A stretch of DNA of 64,000 nt from the NCBI RefSeq assembly GCF_025118155.1, contig NW_026251432.1:62001-126000 (forward strand), written 5' to 3'. The notes beneath the pieces are model-generated. The model did not search any database. It was not told where the DNA came from and worked only from the letters and a program-made list of their open reading frames with translations. The position numbers and the translations under genes are program-made. Below, in pieces: positions 11,691 to 24,109 of the stretch. Origin of the DNA: Cokeromyces recurvatus. Taxonomy: Eukaryota > Mucoromycota > Mucoromycetes > Mucorales > Mucoraceae. Numbering within the stretch: the first letter of the stretch is position 1; each line of letters starts with the position of its first letter.

Positions 11691-12629
11691 TCAAAAAGGA
11701 CGTTCATATATTTCACTCATAAAGTCCCAATCTTTCTCTGTAGTTGGTGTTAATTTTGATTTAGCTAGTGAAATATGATTCGCAGTATTTTTGATATAAA
11801 TGTCATTTGTATCCACCTGCTGATTTGATATAGAGTCATACGCTGACAGACCTTTTATTATCTTTTCGTCATCAACGTCTTTATTATTTTCATCATTATT
11901 TTCTATGAGTGCTTCTTTCACAATAGCAGGTTCATTATGACTGGTTTTTGATGCTTCATCTGACTGTTGTAGTTCCTGATGCTCTCCAGATATGTATACA
12001 TTATTATCATGAAGACCATTACAGTCATCATTACTACCTTCAGTTTTCTCTAAATTAGTCCTCTTCTCTACTTCTTCTTGACTTATAAATAAACTTAAAT
12101 CATTCATGAATCGATCAATACGACGATGGAATCCAAAAAGTAATAGATGAGTTAACCTTACAATAGGTTGTTGAATGACACCTTGTTCAGTAATCTTTAA
12201 TGTCACAACATCATCTTTCGTCTCCGTTGTAAGCTCAAATGTCCATGAGCCAGAAAAGGTGGGGGCTCTTTTCTTCTCTTGACTATTTGATCTTTCCTCC
12301 AAGATACGAATGAGTGATTGATAAGGTATACGTTCATGATGAATAAAGATCGTAACTCTTTTCCGTATAGAATGCTCAACAAAGACAACTCTATTCCCCT
12401 TTTCTTCTTGATCCTCAATAGTTACCTTTTCAATCTTTGGTTGCCAGACAGGATACTTGGACACGTCAATTAAAATATCCCAAAGTTCTTTTGATGAGAT
12501 CCTTTTGAATTTGGCAGTTCGAGATACAATATGGCTTGCAGGAATTAGTAGTCCAACTATATAAGTACAAAGAGGTATAGCAGGTATAATTATCAGTAGT
12601 GTTAATAATGGTGTAGACAGTATAGTCAT
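11691..12629 (-). CDS. Membrane-anchored SRPBCC (START-like) lipid-binding-fold protein
   Basis: The open frame extends further upstream, but the likely start is at 12629 (MTILSTPLLTLLI), because the upstream part is A/T-run translation. This gives 312 residues. Residues 1-28 form a single hydrophobic anchor. Residues about 30-180 look like a polyketide-cyclase/SRPBCC domain: an initial HIVSRTAKFKRISSKELWDILIDVSKYPVWQP helix-turn segment, alternating beta-like strands, a GSWTFELT strand, and a terminal amphipathic helix with RRIDRFMNDL. Such domains bind hydrophobic ligands. The C-terminal 120 residues are acidic and probably disordered. No catalytic residue can be assigned. Confidence 0.65.
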   Translation of the reverse strand: MTILSTPLLTLLIIIPAIPLCTYIVGLLIPASHIVSRTAKFKRISSKELWDILIDVSKYPVWQPKIEKVTIEDQEEKGNRVVFVEHSIRKRVTIFIHHERIPYQSLIRILEERSNSQEKKRAPTFSGSWTFELTTETKDDVVTLKITEQGVIQQPIVRLTHLLLFGFHRRIDRFMNDLSLFISQEEVEKRTNLEKTEGSNDDCNGLHDNNVYISGEHQELQQSDEASKTSHNEPAIVKEALIENNDENNKDVDDEKIIKGLSAYDSISNQQVDTNDIYIKNTANHISLAKSKLTPTTEKDWDFMSEIYERPF

Positions 12630-12958
12630 TTCTTTTACTAAATATTTATTTATATATGTATAAAAGAAAAAAGAAAAAAAAAGGAAACTAAAATTAAAGA
12701 TGAAATCAATTTTATACATGTAACCTATATCACATTGTATGCCATGTGTACTGCTATTACATATGTAATAGTGCGTATAGTTTATTTTTTTTTTTTTTAT
12801 CATATCATTTTTTTTTTTTTTTGACAAACATAATAAAGATTTAAATATTTTATATAATAAAATGAACCAATATAAAAGAAGTGAAAAAAAAATTAACAAC
12901 AATAGTGGGAAATTATCGCTATAATTAAATAAAAAAAAGAAGAGAATAACATCATGAA
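12630..12958. other. Intergenic, no gene seen
   Basis: 329 nt between the 5' end of the SRPBCC gene and the proposed 3' end of the H+-ATPase gene. It has T runs near 12790 and 12810 and no open frame of coding character. It presumably holds the SRPBCC gene promoter. Confidence 0.45.
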
Positions 12959-15900
12959 CTATTTAGTAGAAGTTTGGTTACTTGTTAAAATTTGCGCTAC
13001 ATGATTTGTCTATTAAAATAATAGTAGTAATAATTAGAGACTACATTATACGGGAGGGGGTTTTTTTTTTGTCTAGTATTATGATTAATATTACCTGTAC
13101 AGAAGAGAATCTCCTCAATTCATGAGGTTCCATTAGTGACATTTTCTTATTAAGTTTGAAAATACGTTCTCCGAAATTACGAGGTCTTGAAAGAGTGCGA
13201 AGGGAATGGGTACGATTAGCATAATAGCGAGCTGAGCCTGAGGTGATAGAGGAAGGTCGAGTTGGATGTTGATGATGACGAATAATAGAGGAACCATCTG
13301 ATAAGACCCTTTGAGTTGTAGGTCTGAAATAGGATTGCAAACCAAATTTGATCAAATCTAAGGGAGCAAACCAAATAAAATTATAGACCCATACGATACC
13401 TGCCCATCTCCATCCACATCCAGTTATATTCGTGAAACTCCAATTGGCATAGACTGAGATAAAGGTAGCTATCAATTGGGCAAATATAAAGGCTAATACA
13501 AGCAAGATGGAAGGGCGCTCAAGGAAAAACCAACTTTGTGACCTTGTTACGAAGATAAGACCCTGAGATATGGTTGAGACCTGCAAATAGATGATTGAAT
13601 GAAGTACACCCTCATTAGGGCTACCAAATTCTTCAACACCAAAGTGAGTTTGGAAAAAGAAAGTGTAATAGATGATGGCAAAGAAACCAACTGTGGAAGC
13701 AGCAAGATAAAGACCGTACATGATTGCATACGAAAAGACCTCAAAGAGATTCCATTGATCAGGGAAAGGTGAAGGTTTTACACGGTCTGTGGAAATCGTC
13801 ATGATTGTACCATCATTTAAAATAGCCAAGATCAGGACCATGAAGGGAGGGAAATTAAATCGATAAGCAAAGCACATGACAGAGAAGCCAACGACGATAC
13901 GAATCGTCACTGAACATGTATAGATGGAATAATTTCGCATACGTTGAAAGATTTGACGTGAATGAATCAGGGCTTCAATAATGACGGAGAGACCAGGTTC
14001 GGTCAAGATGATATCTGCAGCAGAACGAGCTGCATCTGAAGCATCTGCAACAGCGATACCTACATTCGATTTGGAAAGAGCAGGTGCGTCATTGACTCCA
14101 TCACCTGTCATAGCCACCAAATGATTCATGGCTTGAAGTCGTTGAACGATCTCATATTTGTGCTCAGGATAGACACCTGCAAACCCATCAGCCTGCAAGA
14201 CAAGTTCATCCACCGTACTATAGCCTGACCCTGCTGGTGGGCCATCCTTTAGTGTCCTTGATAAAAACATATTATCTCCCATACCCAGTCGACGACCCGT
14301 TTCTTTAGCAATCGCAAGCTGATCACCTGTAATCATCTTTACCTGGACTCCTAATTCAATAGCACGATCAATTGTTTCCTTTGTATCTGATCGAGGTGGG
14401 TCATAGATAGGTAAAAGACCAATGAGACGAAAGCCTCCTCCTTTACCATTCTCTGTCATATCGTCACCTTCAATTTCCTCAATAGCTACTGCAAGGGCAC
14501 GTAACCCACGACGCGCAAATTCATTCACGTCTTCATTCAATAACTGAATCTGTTCATCTGTCTTGTCACGAGTACAGAGATCCAAGATGAAATGAGACAT
14601 GCCCTTTGTAGCACGGTAGAGTTTGCCATTCTTTCTATATGTAATCTCTGTACGCTTGATAGTAGGATTAAAGGGCTCAAACGCAAGCTCCTCAATCTCT
14701 CTCCTAGCATCCAGTGGATTAGGGAGTGAGTTGATAATACAGAAATCAATCGCATCTTGGTTTTCAGTACGGGAGGCATAGGCAGCAATTAAGATGACAT
14801 GATCTATATCATAGTCATCTATACAATATGCTTTAATCGTTGGCTTATCAACAACCAGTTTATTCAAGGTGAGTGTACCGGTCTTATCAGAACATAAGAT
14901 CGTCACGGCCGCCATCTCCTCGATAGCCGTAATTCGAGTCACAATAGCTTTATGTTCCGCCAATTGTTTTGCACCAATCGCCAGCGTCACGGATAAGACG
15001 GTGGGCATAGCGATCGGGATACCACCAATAAGTAAAACGAGCAAGTTATCAATACCATCTCGATAACGATAACGGAAACCGGCATACATGACCAAGATTT
15101 CAGCAATCAAGAAGATGCCGATACTACAGAGACAAAAGTTACCAATCTTGGCTAAAATCGTTTGAAGATGGCCCACGTCCTCATCCCCCGCCGTGTTGTC
15201 ACCTCCTATGACTAATTTAGCAGCACGCCCAAAGAAGGTATTGATGCCGGTACCAATCACAATTGCCTCAGCCTCACCTTGCTTTACCGTCGATCCAGAA
15301 AAGATTTCATCCCCTGCTTCCTTACTAACAGGTAACGATTCTCCTGTAAGTGCGGCTTGATCCATTGAGACCTGACCATGAGCTGATAACAGACGTCCAT
15401 CTGCAGGAATGATATCGCCTAATTTGATAGAGATGATGTCACCAGGGACAAGTAGAGCGGCCTCCATCGTACACCATTCACCGTCACGCTTCACCTTACA
15501 CTCTGGAGCTAACGTATCCATCAGGGCCTTGACGGCATTACCCGCTTGACGTTCTTCCAAGAAGCCAATCACTGAGTTGGCGAGTAACAAGAGGACGATA
15601 CCAATAAAGTCTTCCCAATCAGGAGGCTCACCACCTCCATTAGAGAGAGCAATAGCCACAATGGCTGCAGCTTCCATAACCCAAGATAAAGGATTCCACA
15701 TGAAGCCAAGAAACTGTAATAAAGGATTCACCTCTTTATGATCAAGGCGGTTATAACCAAATTTGTCAATACGAGAGGCAGCCTCTTGAGAGCTAAGGCC
15801 TTCAGTGGTTGTCCTAATATATATATATATATATATATATTTTAATACTTTTATTTTTCTATAGATAATAAATGATAAACTTACTGTAAAAGTGCGAGTA

Positions 15901-16087
15901 TATCTTCTGGTTCCATAGTTGAAAGATCGTATTTATCTTTGTTATATAATTCTTCTGCTTTTAATTGTTGTATAGGAGGTACATTGCTAGAATGGTCTTG
16001 TATCTCTTTTTCATTTACAGATAATTCATTTGAGCTATGATTATCATTTGAAACAGATTCTATTGTATCTTCTTTGTTTGTAGACAT
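12959..16087 (-). CDS. PMA1: Plasma-membrane H+-transporting P-type ATPase (PMA1 type)
   Basis: P3A ATPase that exports protons at the expense of ATP and energises nutrient uptake. Exons are 16087-15885 and 15813-13095, then probably 13009-12959, giving about 990 residues (yeast Pma1 918). Visible motifs are TGES in the actuator loop, CSDKTGTLTLNK with the phosphorylated Asp, MITGDQLAIAKETGRRLG, and TGDGVNDAPALSKSNVGIAVA followed by SDAARSAADI. About ten membrane segments are evident, including the paired first helices just after LQFLGFMWNPLSWVMEAAA. The N-terminus is acidic. The C-terminal regulatory tail ends RRFSSVQ; unspliced translation continues 18 residues to a stop at 13041, whereas splicing to 13009 adds a 16-residue tail and looks more natural. 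The 3' end is therefore uncertain. Divergent from the MYSM1-like gene. Confidence 0.93.
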
Positions 16088-16753
16088 TCTATAAATATAA
16101 TGATTACAAATTAGAAAAAAAAAGAAGAAGAAGAATAAGATATAGAGATAAAGTTAGAGAAAGAGAGAGAAGAAAAATCAGAGTAATAAGGTTCTTTCTT
16201 TTTTATTTTTTATTTTTCTTAAAATATCAAATATGTATAAATAAATGAAACGATTCATGATTTATTTCCCGTTTTACTATAATATGTACGAAAATAAATA
16301 TATATTTTCCATTTTAAGCTATTTATGAATGTAACACTATTACAACTATGAGCCTATTTTGTGTAAAGGAAAAAAAAATAGTCTCCCCTTCTTCGTTTTA
16401 TATGAATATGTACAGTAAAAGTAAGAGAATTCATTCATTGATAAATGCCCAATAATTTATCTAGTCTATGTATATAAAATAGATGACGTTATATGTTTAA
16501 GTTTTTATCTTTCTGGTTACAACCTGTTTTATGCGAAAAGATATCATCATAGAAAATAATTTATGTGCTATACAATGTATATTATTTACAACAAAAAACC
16601 TGTTTTTTTTTTGATCCGATCACGTCTTCTAGAAAAGAAGTCACAACATATGCCAATTCATCCTATTAATCACTCATTTTTTTCAAAAAAAAAAAAAAAA
16701 AAAAAAAAAAATAATTAAACCTTTTATTATTATTATTTAGAGTCGACTTAACA
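16088..16753. promoter_or_regulatory. Divergent promoter region, H+-ATPase / MYSM1-like
   Basis: 666 nt separating two divergent starts. It contains purine-rich repeats next to the ATPase start, T/A runs, and an A run of about 26 near 16685-16710. No open frame. It must contain both promoters by position; no specific factor site was identified. Confidence 0.45.
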
Positions 16754-19721
16754 ATGAATGAAAGTGAAGAAATAATTGATATTGATGACAACGAGATAAA
16801 AGCTGATCAATTAATCAAAAGGTAAACATGAAAAAAGAAAACTTGTTAATTTAGTCAATAAATTAATTGTAAAAAAAAAAAAAAGTCCTTTGACAAAAGT
16901 TCCATCACCAACAATGTTACCTGCATCAATACCAACCAACCATGACATGGATGAAGAATCTCGCAAATTGATCGAACAAATGCTTGCAGAAGAAGAATAT
17001 TATTACGGACGAAACACAATAACAACCCTTGAATCAGCAAAGAAAAGAAAAAGGAAAGCTTTAAATAAAAAAACATCTGATCAGTCAAAAAAAAGGAAAA
17101 AAGAAGGTTTCTTTCTCATTAACCTGAATTGATATGTTATAGATACTAACATTTATACTTTTTTTTTTTCAGCAACAGCTTTATCTTCTGCATCTTTACC
17201 TTCTCACAATACAAGATGGAATGAAGAAGAAGACGATTTATTAAAAAAGGCACTTGTAAGGAAAAAAAAAAAAAGCGTATACACATAAGGAATAAAACTT
17301 TACGTGTATTAAATATAGACCAAGTTTGGCTATGGAAATTGGAAATTAATATCTGAATATGTCAAGACAAGAAACCCATTGCAATGTAAAAATCATGCAA
17401 GACACCTTCAACAGACTGATAAGGTTGAAACAAACAAAAAAACTAGGAGTAATCTATTTAAGGAATACAATACTAACTAATTTTTATATTACATAATACA
17501 GATAGAAAGTAATCTAGTACAAACAAATAAACAAAACGTTTCAGTGGAGATAGAGTCTCCAATTATCACATTAAAAAAGGAAGAGCCATTAGTAGAAGAA
17601 GAAAAAGAGATAGATGATGATATTTTATCTATTGATGACAATGATAATAGTAATGAGCATAAAGAAGAAGAAGATAGTATAGCTCAAGTATCAAAGGGAG
17701 AAGATGAAGTATCAATCGATGATGAAATTGATTTAGTAGAAGATAAGGTACCAATTATAGGAAATAGCGATATACCCGGTATTGATGATCATACACCATC
17801 ACCTGAACTTGAACATGAGGATGATACTTGTACTATGGCTCCTTCTCCTGTTACAACTCATACTGATGACTCTATTATAAATAATACTCATACAAGCCCT
17901 GATACCCTTAATACAAATGATGATACCCAAAAGGATGAAGAGCCATTAACAAATACAGTTGAATTTTCACCCAATGAAATCACAGAAGATGAAAGAATAC
18001 AAAATCCGGAATGGTTCAGGCATAAACACAGTAAGACACCTGATCGATATCTAAAAATCCGTAATCATATTTTAGCATGTTGGAAAGCATGTAGACCAAG
18101 ATATCTTACGAAAACAAGTGCAAGAAAGGGTTTAAAGGATTGTGGTGATGTGAATGCGATTGGACGTGTTCATGAATATTTAGAATCCATTGGTGCGATT
18201 AATGTAGGTTGTGTGACAAGTGCGCCTAGACCACCTCGACGTGTTCCACGTGAACAAATACAGGATGATGATATGTTTCATGCAGCAGATTTGGTTATTA
18301 ATTATGATGGACCAAGAAAGAGAAAAGTAAGAAATGAACATGGTGAATGGTACGTTATTTTATTTATTTATTTGTATTTATTATGTATAATCTATTTATA
18401 TTTCTGCTATTTTTATTTTTATTTTTATTTCAGGGTTGACCCTAGAGAGCTGGAAGGAAGAGTGATTGAACACCAAGTGATTGTTAGATTAGGTAAACAT
18501 AAATTGATCAAGATAAAGCTTTTTATAACACGTTATTTACTTGTTTATTGTTCCCTTCTTCTTAGATACAAAACCGAAACGTGTCATCAAAAGAATACCA
18601 CAGTATTATGGTGGAGATGATTTTGGACGAGGATATGATCCATTTAGATTAGTGCCTACCGAACATTATAATCATGAAGGAGTACCTCCTCCATTTGAAG
18701 TTGAGATTAATAGCGATGCTTTAGTAAGTTTATATAGTTTCACTTTTTTTTTGTCAGTAGCTGACCTTTTTTTTTTTCGCTAGTTAGTTATGGATTTTCA
18801 TTCACATTTAGCACATACTGAAATTATCGGATTGCTGGGTGGTAATTTCATTAAAAAAGGAGAAACAAAGATATTGCAAGTCAAGACAGTATTTCCTTGT
18901 AGAAGTACAAGTACAGGCATTCAATGTGAAATGGATCCTGCATCAGAAATGAAGGCAAGAGAGTGGTTTGCTGAAAAAGGTTATAATGTAGTAGGTTGGT
19001 ATCATTCACATCCAACCTTTGAGCCTCACCCGAGTATAAGAGATATTGAGAATCAAACATCCTATCAAGTACGTAAGAAAAGAAGAAAATAAAAAATGAA
19101 TGAAAAAAAAAAGGGGGATTAATATATTGTATTAGACATTATTTAAAGAAGAAACAGGGGATGAGCCATTTATTGGTGTGATTGTAACACCATACGACCC
19201 TGAAATCTTGAGTGAATATTCACAAATTCAGTACTTGCATATCAGTAAAGAATGGGATGAGTTACACTCATTTCGTAAGTTATTTATGTCAAAAAAAAGT
19301 ATAATTAAACAATAACTTATCTGATTTTTTGGGATGGGGGGGAACAATAGGTGTACCGTATGCTTGTCGTAAAACAGTGTTACAAAATGAGCAGGTCTCA
19401 AGTGATATTCTACATCAATTTACTGAACTTGTCAATGAATACAAGGATTATGAACAGTAAGCGAATTGAAAATTGATTATAATTCTTATTAATTCTTTTT
19501 TTTTTTTTTTCGTAAATAGTAAAGTGAATATGCTATCTGATTTCGGTTCACAAACAAGATTAGAAAAGTTATTAGATTCTTTAAGGGCACATCTTTTTAT
19601 AGAGAAAGAAGATGAAAAGCAATTTATTGATAATGTGAGACATTTAATATTAAATGACTTTATAGATGAACAACAACAAAGAGAAAAAATAAACCATTCT
19701 GAAAACGTAAATAATGAGTAA
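16754..19721 (+). CDS. MYSM1-type histone H2A deubiquitinase (SANT-SWIRM-JAMM)
   Basis: Eleven exons in phase (16754-16821, 16886-17106, 17173-17255, 17319-17423, 17502-18349, 18434-18492, 18566-18723, 18784-19068, 19136-19274, 19351-19456, 19520-19721) give 757 residues. Order: basic KKRKRK-type stretches; a SANT/Myb domain at about 110-155 ([11 protein letters not shown]...YGNWKLI...CKNHARHL); an acidic region; a SWIRM domain at about 327-420 ([21 protein letters not shown]); and an MPN+ domain at about 500-640. The JAMM zinc-protease residues are all present: Glu near 528 ([10 protein letters not shown]), His589 and His591 (GWYHSHP), then Ser and Asp of SIRD. That predicts an active metalloprotease cleaving ubiquitin, by homology from H2A in chromatin. 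The architecture is that of animal MYSM1 (2A-DUB). Intron 1 ends in an A tract plus AG. Confidence 0.88.
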
Positions 19722-19973
19722 TAAATAAACAAGTCCTTTATTATTATTATTATTATTATTTATATGATATGTATATTGATATATAAAACACATACACACA
19801 TACACACACATAATATTAAAATGGTATGTCTTTTTTTTTTCTTTTTTTTTCTTTTTTATGTATATATATGAGAGATATAATAGATTATTTCATAATTAGT
19901 GTATACATATTTATATATAGAGAAAGCTTTGGGGATGTGGATATTATTAATAAATATGAGAAGAGAGGAAGAG
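19722..19973. other. Convergent 3' flanks
   Basis: 252 nt between the 3' ends of the MYSM1-like gene and the NDT80-type gene. It contains an (ATT)n run near 19740 and CA/TA repeats near 19790. No gene seen. Confidence 0.5.
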
Positions 19974-22385
19974 TTATGAGAGTTGTTGCTGTTGTTGTTG
20001 ATGATGAGGATGAGGATGATGTTTACTCAAGACACTATATTTTCTTGATGAATGTATCATTGAAGGAGGATAAGAAGTAGGAGTCGTAGGTGAATAAGGA
20101 CGAGCATCTGGGTGAGAGAAATAATTGTGTTGAGGTTCACCAGACTGAGCACCAGGTGATGGAACAGAAGAGGACCCAGAGGAGGCGCTGTTGTATCGAG
20201 CACGTTGCCAATCATAATGAGGAGACTCAAGTGATGTAGGTTGCATAAAGGGATGATGTAATTTGGGTTCATCGGGTGTAGGATTTGGATGGTAAATTTC
20301 ATTTGCATAAGGATCATGATGGTTGGTTGTGGTGGTTGCTGTTGTAGTGGTGTTGGTGGTAGTAGTGGTATCATGAATAGCATATGCAGCAGCGGCAGCG
20401 GCAGCAGCGGCAGCAGCAGCAGCAGCAGAGTGATGAGCATAAGGGGAAGGAAGAGCAGGATGAGGAATAGGTGATGAAATATTGGGTGATAATTGATGTT
20501 GAGGTGGTTGAATACTAGGATAAGGAGTATAAGAAGAATAATAAGAATAAGAAGGTTGTTGATGTTGTTGGTCATATCCATGATGTAACATAGTTGGAGG
20601 TGTTTCAGGTTTAGGATATGAGGGGAACATGAAAGGACGAGAATGCTCCTGTTGAATAGGTGGAGTAGGCTGAGGAGTCATAGGGTGGCTCGAAGTAGTC
20701 GTATTCGTATTATTATTATTATTATTATTAGTAGTAGTAGTAGTAGTAGGATAACGACGCGCTTGATTATCAGCATAATGACCAGGACTTCTACCTCTGA
20801 CAACAAGAGGAGCTGATTGACAAGAAGCAATTCTGACCATTTGATTTCTATCTGTTTCAGCATAAAGGTCGACAACAGAAATATAATATTGTTGAGCAGC
20901 TCTTCTTTTACCATTATTAGCGGTTGCGGTCTTGAACTGAAGTCGTTCAAAGGATACAATATTTTGATTACTGGCAACAGAACTCATTGATAAGTTACCA
21001 CCAGGTATAATAGGTTTAGGTGAAGGTTTAAATTGAGGCCCCTTATCACGCTTAGGAGTATGTTGAATGATTTCAATCTCTTTATCACTATTTGCTACTC
21101 GAGCAGAGATACCAAGTAGGAAACGCTGTACAGGCTCTAATGGACCGTCTTCCATTGTTTTAACAAAGACACGAGGCTCATTAAGTGAATAATAATGATT
21201 GAAACCATGAATAGAAAACACACTGCTCACTTGAAAGTAATTACGTCTATAACAAGTCCAATCGTTATCAGCCAAAAAGAAACCACGATCCATCTTGGAT
21301 TGTATACGAACCGTTAATCTTTTTTTTTTTTTTTTTTGAAGCAATAATAATAATAATAGAAGAAATAAGTTAATATGAGGTGTAAAAAATAAAAAAAAAA
21401 ATAAAATAAAAAAAATAAAAAAAAAAGTCAAATATTTACAAAGTAGTTTGGTCTGCTGCATAAAGATTATCAAATGGTTTTGTAGAACTGAAATAAGGAC
21501 TTAATTCAGTTGAAAATATACTTGCTCTTCCCCTAACAACATTACGAGTACCAAAGGAAGTAGTAGGTTGACGATACAATCCTAATTGTTCTTCTGTTGA
21601 CGAATCAGGAATAGAATTGTTATTATTTTCTGGACGAGGAGTGCCAGGTTGAGAATGAGCAATCATTCTAAAATAAAATAAAAAAGAAGAAGAGAAAATT
21701 AGTAAGAAAAAAGAAAGAAAAAAAATTAAGGAGAAGATATTATAGTTAGTTAGGTAGTAACGATAATATATAGAATAGAAAGAAATGATTGAACCAATTA
21801 AAATTGAGTTCAAAAGAAAATGTAATTTGATAGGATAAGGAAAGCATGTATATATAGATGTATATAAATATAATACGTATATACATTTTAAGAAAGAAAG
21901 AAAAGAAAGAAAAAAGAAAAGAGAGAGAGAGAGAGAGAGAGAAAGCTTACCCATTTAGTCTATTAGTTGGGTTTAATTCTAAAGAAGTTGTGTATGATTG
22001 TTGTCTATGATGTATAATAATAATAAAAATATGTGTAAATAAAATATGTTATTTTATTGTTGTATCTGTTGTACACTAAAATAGCGACAGGTACAGCATA
22101 ATTGACATAAATTGCATAGTTACTATGATACAACCATAGTAACCATCTAATTTGTATATGTATGTATGTATATTATCTATAAACAATAACTTACGTATTT
22201 TGTTTTTGTTCTGGATTATGATAATGATTCATAGAAGAATATCCACTATGATTTCCATGAGGAGGAGGAGAAGGAGAAGAAGGCTTAGGAGATGATGTTG
22301 AGTCGATTGCAATGGGTGGGGTTTGGAGTGGAGCTTGATGGGAAATAGGATTTTGCCAACCTTTAGAATCATGAACAGAATTCAT
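19974..22385 (-). CDS. NDT80/PhoG-family transcription factor
   Basis: Four exons, 22385-22195, 22004-21951, 21667-21440 and 21318-19974, give 605 residues. The Ig-fold NDT80 DNA-binding domain spans about residues 155-320: KMDRGFFLADNDWTCYRRNY, then SSVFSIHGF, the central IIQHTPKRDKGPQF, ERLQFKTATANNGKRRAAQQ, and the closing PLVVRGRSPGHYAD. The basic residues that contact DNA in Ndt80 lie in these blocks. The C-terminal half is low-complexity: Thr/Asn, Pro/His/Tyr-rich, a poly-Ala run of about 14, and a terminal His/Gln stretch. Family members control meiosis (Ndt80) or proteases, starvation and heterokaryon incompatibility (Vib-1/XprG); which applies here is unknown. Introns 1 and 2 are long (190 and 283 nt) and intron 3 ends in a 17-A tract plus AG. 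The upstream gap exceeds 3 kb. Confidence 0.9.
22119..22143. repeat. Perfect stem-loop in NDT80-gene intron 1
   Basis: GTTACTATG and CATAGTAAC form a perfect 9-bp stem with a 7-nt loop, inside the first intron of the NDT80-type gene. It could be structural RNA within the intron or a remnant of a small inverted-repeat element. Confidence 0.5.
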
Positions 22386-24067
22386 TTTTTATATAAAGGA
22401 ATCAATAATAAAATGATAAGAAAAGAAAAACAAAACAAAAAAAAAAAAGAGAGAAAAGAGATTAAAAAGAAAGAGTTTTAAGTTAGATCTAATGTAAAAG
22501 GGGAAGATATAAAAATGATATTTCCGAAATTCGTGTTACGCTACAATAAAAAAGATTGTGAATAAGAAATAAAAAAAAAAAATAAAGGAAAGACTTTAAA
22601 TAAATATGAAAAAAAAAACCTCTTCGGAAACTTAAAAAAAAATAAGACGACCAAATATAAAATAAAGACGAATAAAAACAATGAATAATAAAGGATTGAA
22701 AGCTAAAAAAGTAATAGCTCTTTTTTTTCTCTCTCTCTTTTGTTTTCTTATAATTTCCTGGTTTTGTTCCTTTCTGCTATATTGCTTTATCGTGATCTGC
22801 GACAATATAAATTAAAGTGAAACCATTTTTTTAGGTGTACCTTTTTTTTTAAAAAAAAAAATGTCATTGTTATTTTCATACAGTAAAAAATAATACTATA
22901 AGCGGGAAAAGAAAAAAAAAAGTTCTCTTTTAGTGCGACATTAAAAAAAAATATCAATAAATAAATAAAAAATAAAATAAAAGAGAGAATGCAAAGAGCT
23001 GCAAGTTTTTTTATTTATTTTTAGTTTTTTTTTTCTTTTTTTTTAAAAAAAAAAAACTAAAAGTGTTTACTGTATTAACAAGCATATTTTTAACTATTCC
23101 GAGAATAATTTTTTTATACATAATCTATAAGAAGAGAGAAAAAAAATATTCCCATAGTCATACACACGACGCAAGATGTTTTTTTGAACGGAGATAGAAT
23201 GTATCATCTTTTTTTTTTAAGAAAAAAAAAGTATAATTTTATTGTGTGTGATAGGTACCGTTTAGTTATTTGAATTGATTTGATAATAACAAGGATGAAG
23301 TGTACAATCACCTAATGTTTATGATAAAGACTGTACTCATCTATTACCATTTTGTACTATCTTTTTTTTTATTACTGGGAATACTACTTTGATCCGTATG
23401 CACTTAGCCTCCCCCCATTTAACTAGGACTTTTTATAGTTACTGGCAATCATTGAATATAATCATGAATGACATCTCTGTTTGTTTTGGTTCAAATATTG
23501 AATAATCATGATACAAGTTATAAATGTATTAGAAATATGTTATAGAAGATTAGGAAATAAATAATTTGTTTGTATATAAACTTTAATTTTTTTTAGACTC
23601 TACGAAGAATGACGATAATTTGTTGCTACACAACCAAAAAAAATAAACTGAGATGAAAAACTACATAGTAGAAGATTAAATTATCTTTTTGTTGGAGTTT
23701 CAAATAGTAAACGTTTCAACCTGTTTAAACAAATAAAAAAAAACAAGGGGCTAAGGAGAAGTGGGCGGGGGGCAGTTAGGAGTGGTTTGGGGGAGGGAGG
23801 AGAAATAGAGAGAGACATATGAAAGAAAAAAAAACTTGACTTTTTTTGTTTACTATTTTTTTTTTTCTACCTATAAGTTTTGAATGTCTATAAAATTCAT
23901 GTTAAATCAACAATATTGCCATACGTAGTACGCATTAAAATGATATTCAATCTGTGTATATAAAATAGAAAAATATATACTTCAGGGTAAAATACACACA
24001 TTTGTATATATACACCACATACTATCTCAGCCACAGTAGCACAGCCATATTGCTATTACTAGTCGCT

Positions 24068-24109
<42 letters not shown>

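Noticed and set aside
12203..12418. 71-codon minus-strand frame within the SRPBCC gene
   Set aside because: Overlaps the conserved SRPBCC domain in another frame.
20057..20581. 174-codon minus-strand frame rich in Leu/Ile
   Set aside because: Shadow of the low-complexity C-terminal half of the NDT80-type factor in another frame.
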